Source of the DNA: Pollenia angustigena
Taxonomy: Eukaryota; Arthropoda; Insecta; Diptera; Polleniidae
NCBI GenBank assembly: GCA_930367215.1
Contig: OV884057.1
Coordinates: 251,002,830-251,066,829 of the forward strand
Reading direction: 5' to 3'
Length of the DNA: 64,000 nucleotides
Part shown: positions 32,201 to 43,997 of the stretch, in pieces
Layout: each line of letters begins with the position of its first letter
Numbering within the stretch: position 1 is the first letter of the stretch
Position numbers and translations under genes: made by a program
Notes under the pieces: generated by a model
The model's database searches: none
What the model was told of the DNA's origin: nothing
The model's input: the letters and a program-made list of their open reading frames with translations, nothing else

Positions 32201-32954
32201 TAAATATGGTTAAAAAATAACTTGTTTTATTTGTTTAATTGCACAGTACTTTTCGCTTATAGTCACATCCTTTAGTTGCAACCATAACGTGGACTATACC
32301 GCTAATGTGACTATAAGGCTAATTCATATATATGCCCCTATGATGCATATAACCGAATTCGAATATAATTAAGTTATGTGAATAAAGGAAATAAAAAATT
32401 CAAGTAAATTACACCGACATTAGGCTTATGGTTTTGCAACAGAGTTGCATACTGTTAAAATAATAACAAGATATTTAATAACTGATACCGAAGGCAAAAA
32501 CTAATTTTTTTTTTCGAGTAAAGAGTTGATGACAAAAATTAAACGATTTAATTCTTTCTTTCTTTGGATGGATTTTGGTCTATATCGTTAATGTGACCAT
32601 AAGCGTAGTGACTATAAACAAAAAGAACTGTAATAGTTCATGCTTAATTGTACAAATTTTGGAAGATTTTTTTGACAGAGGAATTTCATACATACAACTT
32701 TGTATAAAATTGTAGAATAACTCTGATTTTTCAGGGTATTCAAGATTGAAAACAAAAAATTGTTTTTGTTGTGTAATTTGGCTGTACTTTTTTCACCTAT
32801 TCACTTTAAACGTACAACATGAAATGACGCCAAAAATAATTCAAGAATTAACAAACAAAGAAAATAAACACCAAATTTCGATTGCGACCATAACCGCCGT
32901 CAACACTGTGGTCAGCCACAAGGCGATTTTTTATTTTACGCATAATATACATAT
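32201..32954. other. AT-rich spacer
   Basis: Nothing recognisable. Confidence 0.45.
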
Positions 32955-33874
32955 GTACACAGAAAAAAATATCGCAAGAAAATTTTTACGACACAGTTTG
33001 TTGAAAATTAAATTTTAGGTCAATAAACTTTTTGTTTGATTGAATGAAAAAATGTATCATTATTGACATTGTTGGTGGTCATAATTGTAATTCGTCTATA
33101 ACAAATTTCAATTAATTTTTTACTTGTTTATAGTTTTTTTTGCACGCGACGCTTACTGTTTTTTTTGATGACAAAAAACATGTGTGTTTGTGTGTATGTT
33201 CCCAGCAAATAATAGGACCAGTCCAAACACGCGTGTAAAGAGTAGTCCACAAGGGACCAGGACTAGTCCAAAACTAACCCAAACGTATGGAAAAAACCTG
33301 GTCTATTTAACATTGCGATGTCCTAGGAGAGGACCATATAACCCACCTTTGGACCACTAAGGAGTAGTTTTAAAACTACTCCATGGTATACTCAAGAGGA
33401 TTAGTTTTGAAGTCGTTTAAAAACGAAAGCATGTCGTAAAAACGAAGACATGTCGTCTCACTACAAACACTTTTTAACAATGACATGGTCCATGCTTGCA
33501 TTACATCGGACCAGTCCATGGAGTAGTCCATTTTATCAAAATGGATCAGGTGGTCCAATTTTATTTGCAGGGTACATGTAAAGGCAAAGACAATAAATTT
33601 ATAAAGATGTTGGATGCACTTGTAACATTTTTCGCAAACTGTTGATGAGGGAGGAAAGCAACAAGGAGAAAGCAACAAAGTGTTCAATTCAAACAACCCA
33701 GATGATTGATTCAATTAAACTTATAATTAAAATTAAGCTTAAAATCAAGTAAAATTTTAATTGAAAAACAATATTTTTTTAATTCAATCAATTAAGAACG
33801 TAATCAAATTTATTTAAAAATTCAAAAATCACTATTAATTGAAAAAAAACCTCCAATAATTTTTTTCTGTGAGT
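32955..33874. mobile_element. TIR element D, AATTGAAT-rich, with nested MITE
   Basis: It starts TACACAGAAAAAAATAT and ends AATAATTTTTTTCTGTGA, diverged inverted ends of the ACACAGAAAAAA type. The subterminal parts hold TTAATTGAA, ATTCAATTAA and CAATCAATTAAG motifs. A separate MITE occupies 33201-33572. Confidence 0.6.
33201..33572. mobile_element. MITE H, copy 1 (372 bp)
   Basis: The ends CCCAGCAAATAATAGGACC and CCCTGCAAATAAAATTGGAC (complement of the right end) form an imperfect inverted repeat. The interior is dense in GGACCAGTCCA, AGTAGTCC and palindromic AAAACTACTCC motifs. A second copy is at 62036-62943. No TTAA or other clear target duplication is seen. Confidence 0.75.
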
Positions 33875-35164
33875 GTGCTTGCATGTTAATGTGTAAGTGT
33901 AAGTAAAATTGCTTTGGTCTGTCCTAAACTGGTCTGATGGCTTCATAAATATCAGTCAGCTGACATTTAACACATGTGACAATATCACTTTGACGTTAGA
34001 ATAATTTTGAATACATGTTTGTTTAAATGAATATAGACGCACTTTTTGAAGTTTATGTTTTTTTTATTTGTTAACAACTTTGACTTAAGTGACAATCAAA
34101 AATAAAATAATTACTGGGGACTATAAATGCAATGTCACGATAAATACTTTCAAATAAATATGGATTGCGTAGAAAAGGAAATAAGTATTCAAATATTGAA
34201 AATATTTCTACACCCCTGCCAAAACAATAAATTATTTTAATTTTGGGTTTTGTTTTTAGAAAGTTGCTGATAAAGAAACAAAAATTGAAAGCTGTGTGAT
34301 TGAATTCTCTTTTTTAATATACATACATAAAATATTGTAAGTGCTGGGTACCAGGATGGTTTTTTCACCATTTCCAAGAAAATTTGTTTTAATAATTTTT
34401 TCTCAAATTTTATTTTTAGAGACTTTTATGATTTCGCATAAATTTACTTTTCATAGAAAATTTCCCATAAATTTACCTTTTCCATACGATTTTGCTATTA
34501 ATGGAATATTTTTTTTGAACTTTGTAATCTAAAAATAATTTTGAAAGATGCTCTTTTTATAAGAAATATCTATTAGAATACAGTGTAACTGCATCGCTTT
34601 CTCCTTGCTGGTCATCACTACCATTCTAAAAATAAAGTACAAAAAAAGGAATCGTTACAAGGAACGCAAAAAGACAAACGAGTTATAACTCAACATGATG
34701 GACGAAGGCATAGCAGGATAGAAAAAAACGAATGATGAGTAGAGTTCAACACTAAATACTCATATAGAAAATTATCGAGCATTCCCTAGCAAATGAACTT
34801 GTATGAAGGAAAATGGTAGGAAAAGTAAACGAAAAATATTTAGTACATGTGATTGTCTAGCTGAGGTATTATATCATCAAATGACTAACGATGCGTTTAT
34901 TTCCATAATGGGGAATCTGGATTTTAGACAACATTACATCAGCAACAGCTTCATCGTCAGCCGCATCATCAACATTTACAACATGTAAAAGTGGTGGAAG
35001 TATTAACTTAAACCTACAATTTTCCCAGCTATTTGTTTAGAGAAGAGTCAAGTACTTTTCAAGCTAAAAAGTCAAATCGAATTTAGTGAAGCGAAATTTG
35101 AGTTACTACTACCAAGTAGTTACTAAAAAGTACAGCAGCAACTACAACTTTTTGATATGTAAAG
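33875..35164. other. AT-rich spacer
   Basis: No gene, RNA or terminal repeat recognised. Confidence 0.45.
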
Positions 35165-35807
35165 CGGTGATGGAAAATTGAAAAATGTAATTAGTACTGA
35201 CCACCAAGCAAAAGAGTACTTTTTTCAACATTACGGTACTTTTTTCAAACAAATTTTTTTTGGAAAATAAATTTAAAAATAAAAAAATTAAATACATATT
35301 TTTTTTTTTTTCAATTAAAATATACCAAAAAGCATATTTTTGATAATAATACAATTTGTCTATGCAATTTTATCAAAAACGCTGTGGAGTCGGTGTTTTA
35401 GATCGGAGTTGAGGTTTTTGTACCGGAGTCAGTGTCGAAGTACCCACAAAAAATTCGTGAATCCGACTCCAAAATTTTTCGGCATAAAAAATCTCAGGTC
35501 GGTCAAGAATAAATGATTATCAATAACAATTATAATTAATTTTCATGTTGTAAAATTCCTTTCTTCATAAAAATAATTTAATGAAAATTAAATTGATTGA
35601 TTGATTAAAAATATTGAAAATTTGGATTAAAAACCATAAATAGTTCAACAAAATTACCACAAACTAATTTAAAAATATCAAAGCTACATTTTTAAACAAA
35701 GAAGTACAACAAGAAAAGAGTACTAAAACCGACGTGGGGGTACCGTGGTATTTTTGAAAGGAAAAAGTACTGAAAATAATACCATAGTACTGAATTTTCC
35801 ATCACTG
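35165..35807. mobile_element. hAT-type MITE, 8-bp target duplication ATGTAAAG
   Basis: The ends CGGTGATGGAAAATT and CAGTGATGGAAAATT (complement of the right end) are flanked by ATGTAAAG on both sides (35157-35164, 35808-35815), as expected for hAT. The interior contains a fragment of the 563-bp tRNA-like repeat (35495-35670). The right target duplication overlaps the first bases of the mariner at 35813, so the MITE inserted at that mariner's edge. Confidence 0.8.
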
Positions 35808-35908
35808 ATGTAAAGGGTGTTTTTGGTTAGCTGCATTAGAACTTCAAATCACAATTCAAGACATTAATATTGTTGGAATGAATTTTCTGGTAGACAATTT
35901 CATGTCAC

Positions 35909-36471
35909 TTATTTTTTAAATATATTTTCCGGCAAATATCCGCCGCAGCACCGAGTTACATGGTCCATTCGATTCAATAAATCTGGCGGAATGGAGTCAA
36001 TGGTGGCTTGAATATCGGCTTCTAATTCTTTAGGAGTTGCTTGCTTGTCAGCACAAACAAAAACTTAACATAGCCCCATAAAAATTTATCCAGAGTTAAA
36101 TCGCATGAACGTGGCGGGCCAGTGAACGGGACTACCTCTAGAAATAAAGTTGTCGCCAAATTGATTTTGCAAAAAATCGATAGTTAAGCGTCCTGTATGG
36201 CAAGTATCACGGTCTTGTTGGAACCTAATGTAGTTGATGTTTAGCTGATTAATTTTTGGAAACAAAACTTCAGCCAGCTTTTATGTATATAGTGCTTGTC
36301 ATTTACCGTAACGGCAGCTCTTGGCTTATTTCGAAAGAAATAAGGACCGATGATCTTCGGCCAGTTTGAATGAGCCCAAAAGCAAAAATGCGAAGCAAAC
36401 GATGATCGTTTTCCTTCAATTCTTGCATGAGCTGTATTTGATAAGCAAGTTATTGTAAAATTGAAAGGCAA
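35909..36471 (-). pseudogene. Mariner transposase, C-terminal half
   Basis: It resumes after the Copia element with AYQIQLMQELKENDH, then jumps by an internal deletion to KIIGPYFFRNKPRAAVTVN, where the ~60 residues around the first catalytic Asp are lost. Shifted frames carry VPFTGPPRSCDLTLDKFLWGY, with the third acidic position, and the natural end GGYLPENIFKK with its stop at 35911-35909. Compared with the copy at 63318, the protein is broken by several frameshifts and stops, and it is clearly the oldest of the mariner copies here. Confidence 0.75.
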
Positions 36472-36604
36472 TGTCTATATTTTGGTACCTCAATACAAAG
36501 TGAAGCAAATATTTTATTTATAAAAATTAAAAAACATAAATTCAAAATAAAGCTAGATTAAAATATTTTACAAATATTAAAGTTTAATTTGATACAATAC
36601 AACA
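36472..36604 (-). repeat. Copia 3' LTR
   Basis: 133 bp, preceded on the minus strand by the purine-rich GAGTGGGGG plus-strand primer. TG...CA ends. Confidence 0.85.
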
Positions 36605-36623
36605 CCCCCACTCAAGTTGACCT

Positions 36624-37387
36624 TTAAATATTTAAACCTTGTTCTTTAAAACAATATTTGTGTTTTGGCGCCCTTGTTGCTTTCGTAAGACAGTCCGCTA
36701 TCATCTCATCTGTTCCAACTGGTAAAAAATCAACTTGTTTTGCATGCTTCTTCTCCCTTATAAAATGATGTCTCACGTCAATATGTTTGGAACGGGGTTT
36801 ATAAACGTTATTGCATGACAAAGCTATTGCACTTCTGTTGTCACAAAATATTGGGGTTGGCTTACATGAGGTCTCTGGAACAAGTTCGTGAAAAAGTTCT
36901 CTTAAACAAACAACTTCTTGTGTAGCTGCAGACATTGCCATGTATTCTGCTTCGGTTGAAGATAAGGCCACTGTTTGTTGTTTTTTACTACTCCATGAAA
37001 TAGCACCTGACAAGGCCCATCTATCAGGTCTGCTTACTTGTACAAAAACAAAAAACTTTTTCTTTTAAACTGTCAAAAACTTACTATCACATATACAAAG
37101 CAAAAGGAAAAAACGTGTAGGTAAACAACAGCTCAAAAGAACGAAAACAATGATCATCAGGCTTCTTGCGCAGACCTTTTCAATGGGCCTTGGCACCTGA
37201 TTGTAGAATGACAGCATAACCTGTAATTGACTTCCTCTCATCTATATCATTGGCCCAATCAGCGTCTGAATATGCTATTAATTCACTGTTTCCATCTTGA
37301 CTATAGGAAAGCTTACAACTTTTAGTTCCCTTTAGATATCGAAAAACCCTCTTAACAGCATTCCAGTGTTCTTGACTTGGATTATTA
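36624..37387 (-). pseudogene. Copia pol: RNase H domain
   Basis: From ~37387 the sequence reads HWNAVKRVFRYLKGTKSCKL and YSDADWANDIDERKSITGYA, the connection and first part of Copia RNase H. Roughly 165-190 bp of unrelated sequence interrupt it (~37015-37200), followed by the well-preserved C-terminal part: ISWSSKKQQTVALSSTEAEY, CDNRSAIALSCNN, SKHIDVRHHFIREK and ADCLTKA, ending at 36624 just before the polypurine tract and 3' LTR. When intact it removes the RNA strand during reverse transcription. Confidence 0.88.
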
Positions 37388-38490
37388 TTAAAACGAATAG
37401 CTTACTGCGTGTGAAATATCTGGTATTGTACACTGTTGCAAATACATAAGACTTCCAATTGCTTGCTGATAAGGATAATTATCGGTAGTAATTTCGTCTT
37501 CTTTCTTTTTGAGCTTTTGATTTGGATCCATTCGTATTTGTACGGGATTACAATCTGCCATACTGAAGTTGTTTAATATTTGATTGATGTATTCCTCTTG
37601 ATCAAAGCAAATTCTTTCGTTTTTCTTAGTTATTCGAATATTTAAACACTTTTCGGCTTCTCCCAGCATCTTCATATGAAACTCTTGACATAGCTTTGAC
37701 TTGACTGTTTCACGAAATGGTATATCATTACTAAACATTAACATGTCATCGCCATAGATAGCTAAATACGTACGCTTGGTTTCCTTAATTTGATAATACA
37801 CACAAGGATCTATCTTAGACTTTATAAAACCAATGTTTAACAGAACTTTATCTAACTTATTGTTCCATACCAAACTCGGCTGCTTTAAGCCGTACAAAGC
37901 CTTGTTGAGTTTCCAAACAGAGTGTGGATTTGCACATTTTACTCCCTTTGGTTAGTAAATATATATTTCTTCCTTTAAATCTCCTTGCAAAAAAGCAGTT
38001 ACAGCATCCATTTGTTCAATATATAAGTTATATTCTCCAGCTAAGGCAACCAGCATTCTTAAGGACGTATAACGTATAACCGGAGAATAAGTTTCTTCGA
38101 AATCAGTGCCTTTTTTCTGCGTTAAGCCTTTTACCACCAAACGCGCTTTATACCTTTTGGAACCATTTGACTCGTCCTTAATTTTAAATACCCATTTGGT
38201 TTTGATTGCATTTTGGTAACTAGGATGAGCTTCTTCCGTCCAAGTATTATTAGTTTGCAAGCAATTTATCTCGCTATTAATTGCCGCTTACCATTTTTCT
38301 CCCTCTGGACTTTTTAGAGCTTCTTCATAAGTTAATGGAAAATCGCCTTCAATATTTGACGCCAGAGGACTGACCTGAGCTTTCTTTGCTAAACGTTCAC
38401 TTCTTCTTGGAACTGGAGCTTTATGTTCTGAATCAACTACTTCACCCTGTATTGTTGAAGATCATATCTTTTCACTTTCGATTTCTTTGA
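37388..38490 (-). pseudogene. Copia pol: pre-RT and reverse transcriptase
   Basis: Minus-strand coding sequence broken by stops. In order: VPRRSERLAKKAQVSP and FPLTYEEALKSPEGEKW before the RT; TKWVFKIKDESNGSKRYKAR and LVVKGLTQKKGTDFEETYSP (fingers); MDAVTAFLQGDL with the motif A Asp (~37990); a stop after EEIYIY; then KALYGLKQPSLVW and YLAIYGDDMLMF, the catalytic motif (~37770), with Gly instead of the usual Val before the Asp pair. The run ends ISHAVSYSF and stop at 37388. The order and wording are diagnostic of Ty1/Copia. Integrase is absent because of the 5' internal deletion. Confidence 0.88.
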
Positions 38491-38497
38491 AAGCCAA

Positions 38498-38630
38498 TGT
38501 CTTTATTTTGGTATCTCAATACAAAGTGAAGCAAATATTTTATTTATAAAAATTAAAAAACATAAATTCAAAATAAAACTAGATTAAAATATTTTACAAA
38601 TATTAAAGTTAAATTTGATACAGTACAACA
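38498..38630 (-). repeat. Copia 5' LTR
   Basis: 133 bp, TG...CA on the minus strand, ~96% identical to 36472-36604. The low divergence implies modest age. The sequence beyond its inner end resembles the 3' flank for ~10 bp (ATTGSCTTTCAA), which may mark the deletion junction. Confidence 0.85.
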
Positions 38631-38639
38631 CAAGTAAGC

Positions 38640-38933
38640 CAAGAATATAACGTAAAATTGTTCACGTAGTTGAAGGACAAAGGCCAACAATTTGAGAAAG
38701 ACGACGAATCGAGATTTCGGCATCTTCTCCAATACTTAGCGCTACAACGGCAATAATTCTCTTCGGTACTTGATGGTTATGCATCGAGAATAGTAAAAAC
38801 TGCACGAATTGCTTGATTGCTAGACTGATTATGTTAACCTTAACATAAAAGAATGGACCTTTGCAAACCGACTATTTTTTTTAAAGTAAATTTTTACAGT
38901 TGGGAAGCGTTGTTCTAGGGTTAAGCGATTCAT
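38640..38933 (-). pseudogene. Mariner transposase, N-terminal half
   Basis: The start ATG is at 38933-38931. The first residues, MNRLTLEQRF..TVKIYF, line up with MERYTIQQRVKVIQTYY of the transposase at 63318, giving the start of the N-terminal helix-turn-helix. Further on, ALSIGEDAEISIRRLSQIVG and PSTT...TILRYILGL match the second helix-turn-helix region. Frameshifts and stops separate these pieces. The sequence breaks off at the Copia LTR and resumes beyond it. Role when intact: binding the TIRs before excision. Confidence 0.75.
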
Positions 38934-39032
38934 GATGACTTGCCAAAACTTACTGCACAGAAATTTTAACACAAATTTACATTCCCAGATGCCAAAATCG
39001 ACGGTTCTCATGTAGCTAAAAAAAACACCCGA

Positions 39033-41424
39033 TATTAGCATTTAAACTACTACTTAATTCATACCTAAGCAATTACTCTCTCTCTCTCTCTCACACACAC
39101 ATACAACTTCACAATTTTATGCTTAATGTGTTTGAATAACGACGAGTATTCGACGTAACGACTGCCTTGACTGACTTTGTCTAAATCAATAGAATTTTGT
39201 TTTATAGACAAAATAGGAAAAAATCTCTGCACTTCATCTGTTATTCATCAGACATGCACACATGGATTCCATATTGGAGCATTTTCAAGGAACATCATTG
39301 AATTGAAAAAAATGGCAAAAAACATTCATCTTTTACTGCATTCTTAGTAGATTTTGCAGTAAATTGATTAAATTAATTTCGTATGGAAATAGGAGAGAGA
39401 GGTAGAGAAAGTAAATGCGATAACTTAAAGCAGAGGAGTAGGCATACAAAGTTTCCTTCTCATATTTCTATATTTGAATGAAAATGCAGTATATATTTTA
39501 TAAAAAGTGAAAAATAAAAACTTTGAGGTTTTACTCTCTTTTTGATGAAGTGCGATACATAATTCTTTAACGTTAGGCAAAAAGGTGTTAAATCGAAATA
39601 ATGCATTTTGAGTTTTTGATAAGGTTTAACTCAAATTTATTACTTCTTCGTTTGGTATCAAATCCTTAAAGCTAGCGCAACTGCTTCTTATCGTAATCAT
39701 TTAAAAAACACTGTTCATCATTTGTGAAGTCATCGAGTACAAACTCTTTCTCGTGTGGAATTTCTCAAAGTTATTATTAAAACCAACAAAATTCTATTTG
39801 AGGGGCTTAAAGCACAAGGGGTTCAAGTGACTTATTTTAAATAATGAGACTGGAGCGGTTGTTTCGCTTGTGCTGCAAAGGAAGCAGGTATTTTAATGTC
39901 AAGTGCTTGAATTTATCACTATATCTAGCGTCCAGATGAGAATCCTACATTCACCTCTTGTGCTCTGAACAACTTCTCCGAAATATACCTATTATTCCAT
40001 ATGTAAACTCAATTTTGGAAAAAGGCACTTAAACCCCTTGTGCTCTAAGCCCCTCATTTGGTTTTGCTAGTTTAGCTACCGTCTATGTCTCGGAAACCAA
40101 ATGGAATTTTGTTCTCCTGTCTTCGCCACAATTGTAACTATAGACTAGGAGAAAAAACAGCGGCTTAAAACTGCTAGAATGCGGAACAATTTTTGTTGGC
40201 CTATAGCTGCCAAACTGAGGAAATTAAGTAAAGTAATCTTTAGAAAAAAATATTTCTTTTAATATGGTTCATAAACTTTCAGAGCATTATAATACTGGAA
40301 AGTGATTTTTTTCATTTTCTAGCTGTATTTTACATCGCAAATTCGAGAAATTTATATCAAGAGGTAAAAAACAGGAATAAATCAATATTAATTTTTCGAG
40401 TTTTCGATGTAAAGAAAAATGGATTTTAATGATCTGAGAAATTTCGAATTAAATTATGGGAATTATATTTTCTAAATATTACTTCACTAAATTGTCCACA
40501 GCTTGGTAGCTATGGGCCAAAAATTGTAAAAAAGATATAAAAAATCAATTTTTTCGACCAACTCTTTTTTCTTTACAAACGTTTCCCAAACATTTTCTTT
40601 TTGTGCATATTGGATACGAATAATTATATTTTGTTACACAATGTTGCAATGATTTGAAATTTTTTTCTTTTGTTATGTTTTTTTTTTAGTTTTTTAATAA
40701 TTGATAATGCAAGCCTACAGTCAAACATCAATCTTTAACCAATGGTATTGGTGGTTCGAAATTTGCTGTAAATAATAATTATTTTTAAATTCATTTTTGT
40801 TTAATTTTTTTGCATTTTTTTTTTGCCTTTTTGTAGAAAACTTTATAACACGTCCCTGTTTTTGCCACAAATAACAAGAATAATTTGTTGCATACAATAA
40901 GCCTTGATTTTGCAAATATGCTTTTGTTATGGATTCTCCTTTGCCAACAACAACAATAACGACAACAAACAATAAAACAAAAAAAAAAAAAAACACACAC
41001 ATAAAGCAATTTAAATTAATTTGTCGTGCCCCATTTATCGATCAAATTTGATGTACGGAATCCGACTACACAAACTTATTTTCCATATGAAAGAATCTAC
41101 TTATATATAAAGAAATATTCATTTTAATAATAACAACAACTAAAACGATAGTATACGAAGAAAATATTGTATTTTTTTTAAATTCAATAAGCATTTTATG
41201 TATATCTTTTAGTATGAATTTATATTTGTATGAATGGATAATTGATTTTATTTTAAAGATTATATTGTTTGCAAAATTAAATAAGGAACTTCTATTTTTA
41301 AGATAATGACATTTTAATTGAAGTGAAAAATTTGTGTTATAACAAGTAAAAAGGTATATTCGGTCAAGCTTCGCCTTATGATACCCTACACTACAGTGGT
41401 TAAAGTCAAGTTCTTGGAAGTCTA
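39033..41424. other. AT-rich spacer with microsatellite
   Basis: No gene is recognised. (TC)n-(AC)n lies at 39073-39103. A fragment of the 563-bp tRNA-like repeat (minus) is at ~40719-40800, and an A13 run at ~40978. ~41341-41400 (AAGTAAAAAGGTATATTCGG) resembles the end of a dispersed element. Confidence 0.45.
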
Positions 41425-41632
41425 CACTCAGAAGAAAAATCAGTGCCATCCGTTTTCAAATCAATCCGAAGCGGTATTAATAGTAGGGCGAGTATAGAAT
41501 TTCTTCAATCAAGTCCAGAAAGATGAATTAAAGTACGGATTTTCAATCGCAAAATACTTAAATTATCCATATTCAATCCATATACCGCCTGCAAAACCTA
41601 AATAATAAAAAAAAACATTTTCTAGGGACGCG

Positions 41633-42001
41633 GTTATTATTGTCAAAATGTGGTCGCCTTACGATAAAAACTTCTTCTTAAAAGCATTGGCAAATTTCAA
41701 GGCAATTAATAAGGGGTTTTATTTTTGCCTACGGCACATTGGTCTCAGCTCGGACAATAAGTTTTATATTAATGAAAATCTCACGAAAACTAATTTTCAA
41801 ATATTCCGTGCTGCTGTTCGACTCAAAAAGAATAATCGACTTCATAGTGCGTTCACCATGCGTGGCTTTGTCTACATTAAAAAGACCGCTGAAGAAAACT
41901 TATTGCAAATTGATGACATCAAGCAGCTGTACTCGATATTTCCTAACTCTGAGGAACTTTCTGATACTGAAAGCCGTGGAACTAGGCACATTGTTCAGTA
42001 A
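41633..42001 (+). pseudogene. LINE ORF1 C-terminal fragment (FP-like domain)
   Basis: About 120 codons in the frame of 41648-42001: MWSPYDKNFFLKAL, FYINENLTKTNFQIFRAAVR, LHSAFTMRGFVYIKKT and a final acidic stretch. The pattern (NE-L-T...F-A-LKK...AFT-G-VY-KK) is that of the FP-like C-terminal domain found in ORF1 of many insect LINEs, which acts as an RNA-binding or structural part of the RNP. The N-terminus is missing by 5' truncation. ORF2 starts 493 bp downstream, an unusually long gap that is probably padded by decay. Confidence 0.6.
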
Positions 42002-42494
42002 AATATATTGTAACCTATATTATTTTAAAACTTACAGGTATGTGATGGAAATCAATTTTAAAAAAGATACGATTTGAAACCGAAAATATCGTTTCAGTAT
42101 CTTTTAAAATGGATTTTAAATGCATATTCCTTTTATTTTCAGTGTTTATTCTTTAAAATTTTATATTATATACGTTAACTGAAGTGTATTCTGAACGAAA
42201 ATTTAAGACTTTAATTCAGAAATAGATTTTAAAATCGTTCGAAAATCATCACACCTTTTAAAAACTGTCGTTTTGAAATCGATCGATTTTCATCACATAC
42301 CTGTTATTTTGTCTTTTGTTTTGAGTTATTTAATACTTTTATCTTTAAACTTAAAACTTTATTTACGATTTTGATAGACTACTTATTTTTTACCAAACTT
42401 TTTATGTACAACTCCTTTTTTCGCTGGAATCCAACTATAATAAACTTGGTTATTGACCTAATTTTTTTACGCATTGCCAACACTTCAAACGTAA

Positions 42495-43997
42495 ATGTTC
42501 AACTCTAGTAGTCAAAATTCCAGAGACTGTGTGTACAACATGCTTAGAGTCCTAGCCAAACAACGGTCCGGTCTTAATATTGTGCACTTCAATGCACAAA
42601 GTTTGAATAACAAAATCGATGAATTTCGGCATTTATTTATATCGTCAGGTGTTGATATCATTTGTGTTTCTGAAACATGGTTCCAATTGGATGTGCATGA
42701 TTCAGTGTTTAGCTTACAGGGCTTTAGACTATTCCGTTCCGATAGAAGAATTCTTGTTGATGATGTAGAAACTAGAGCTAGAGGTGGTGGAGTTGCGATT
42801 TATGTTCGAAACGGAATTTCTTGTAAAGTAAAACTTTCCACTAGAATTGGCAGTGAAATTGAATATTTATTTCTAGAAATCTCAACCTCTTATAATAAGA
42901 AAATGCTATTGGGCAGTGTGTATAGACCTAGTAGTAACATGAACGTAAATCCCCTCATTTCAATTCTTGAGGATATCACTGTTAAATTTGATGATATTGT
43001 TATTATTGGTGACTTTAATAATAACCTTTTAGTTGATAACCCGTTAAAAGATCCTATGCACTCTCTTCATCTTTATCCTGTGAACGACTCTACTCCAACT
43101 CACTTTCACATGACCACTGAAAGTTTGATTGATCTAGTATTCGTTAAGAATAAACCTAAAGTACTTCTTTATGATCAAATCTCAGCTTCAGTGTTTTCTA
43201 ATCATGATATTCTCTTTCTCTCTTATGAACTGTCCATTACTGCTGAGAAAAAGTATATTTCATACCGTGATTTGCATAATATCGATCACACAATTTTAAA
43301 CCAGAATATTGATAACATTTATTGGGACCAGATATATACAATGGATTGTGTAAATGACCAACTTTCTCTAATCCAAGAGAATGTTCAATTATTATTTGAA
43401 ATGTGTGTCCCAATTAAAACTAAGCGGATCACAACGAGTCAGCAACCTTGGTTTACAAACGAAATAATGTTATTAATAGAAAGACGTGATGCTGCTTACA
43501 GTCGATGGAAGAGATTAAAAACTGATGATCTGAAGGATATTCACAAAGCTGCTCGTAGGGAGGTAACTAAGCGCGTAAAACTTGCGAAGACTTCATACTA
43601 CCACAGAAAGTTTTCTTTAGCAATGGATAACAAATCCAAATGGAAGGAAATTCGCAAAATTGGGATAGGCCAGAAATCCAACAAAAGATGTAATATGGAT
43701 GCTGACGTTGACATTCTGAATGACCAATTTATAAATGTTAATGTCCAATCTCCAGCTTGTAACATTTATGATGATTTTTGCTTCGTCCCAATACAAAATC
43801 CCTTTAGTTTTCGTTGCGTTAATCAGATTGAAGTTTTGGAATGTTTGTCATCTGTAAAGTCAAATGCGGTTGGTTCAGATGATTTAGTTCCCATGTTTTT
43901 AAAATATTTAACACCCAGGCTACTTCCCTACTATACATATTTATTCAATTCTGTTCTCATGAAGTCTACTTTTCCCGATGCATGGAAACAATCTTAA
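42495..43997 (+). pseudogene. Jockey ORF2: AP endonuclease and RT start
   Basis: 500 codons. The N-terminal apurinic-like endonuclease makes the target nick. Visible motifs are IVHFNAQSLNNKIDEF, CVSETWF (metal-binding Glu), RGGGVAIYVR, LLGSVYRPSS, VIIGDFNNNL, LIDLVFVKN and SNHDILFL; the last has Asn where SDH is common. Then QQPWFTNEI and the linker lead into the RT N-terminus (SDDLVPMFLKYL, FPDAWKQS). A TAA at 43995-43997 falls where the protein should continue, and the next codons (IIPIPKTNSEFRPIAILPF) are in the same frame. Start chosen at 42495 because homology begins within the next ~40 residues. Non-functional because of the stop and the downstream deletion. Confidence 0.85.

Larger units (their letters stand above)
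36472..38630 (-). mobile_element. Internally deleted Copia-type LTR retrotransposon
   Basis: Two 133-bp LTRs (TGTTGTATTG...AGACA on the minus strand), differing at five positions by eye, flank the pol C-terminal half. The 5' LTR joins directly to the pre-RT region, so leader, gag, protease and integrase are deleted. A polypurine tract GAGTGGGGG abuts the 3' LTR. The flanking bases share only CAA, so a normal 5-bp target duplication is not evident. Confidence 0.88.
35813..39032 (-). mobile_element. Mariner (DD41D) element split by a Copia element
   Basis: The ends GGGTGTTTTTGGTTAGC (left) and TCGGGTGTTTTTTTTAGCT (right, complement) lie inside TA dinucleotides. The transposase pseudogene runs on the minus strand on both sides of the Copia insertion at 36472-38630. 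Confidence 0.8.

Noticed and set aside
33201..33572. piggyBac identity for MITE H based on CCC...GGG ends
   Set aside because: Neither copy is flanked by TTAA.
42002..42494. Separate gene between LINE ORF1 and ORF2
   Set aside because: No open frame of note and no recognisable motif; it is best read as inter-ORF sequence with decay.
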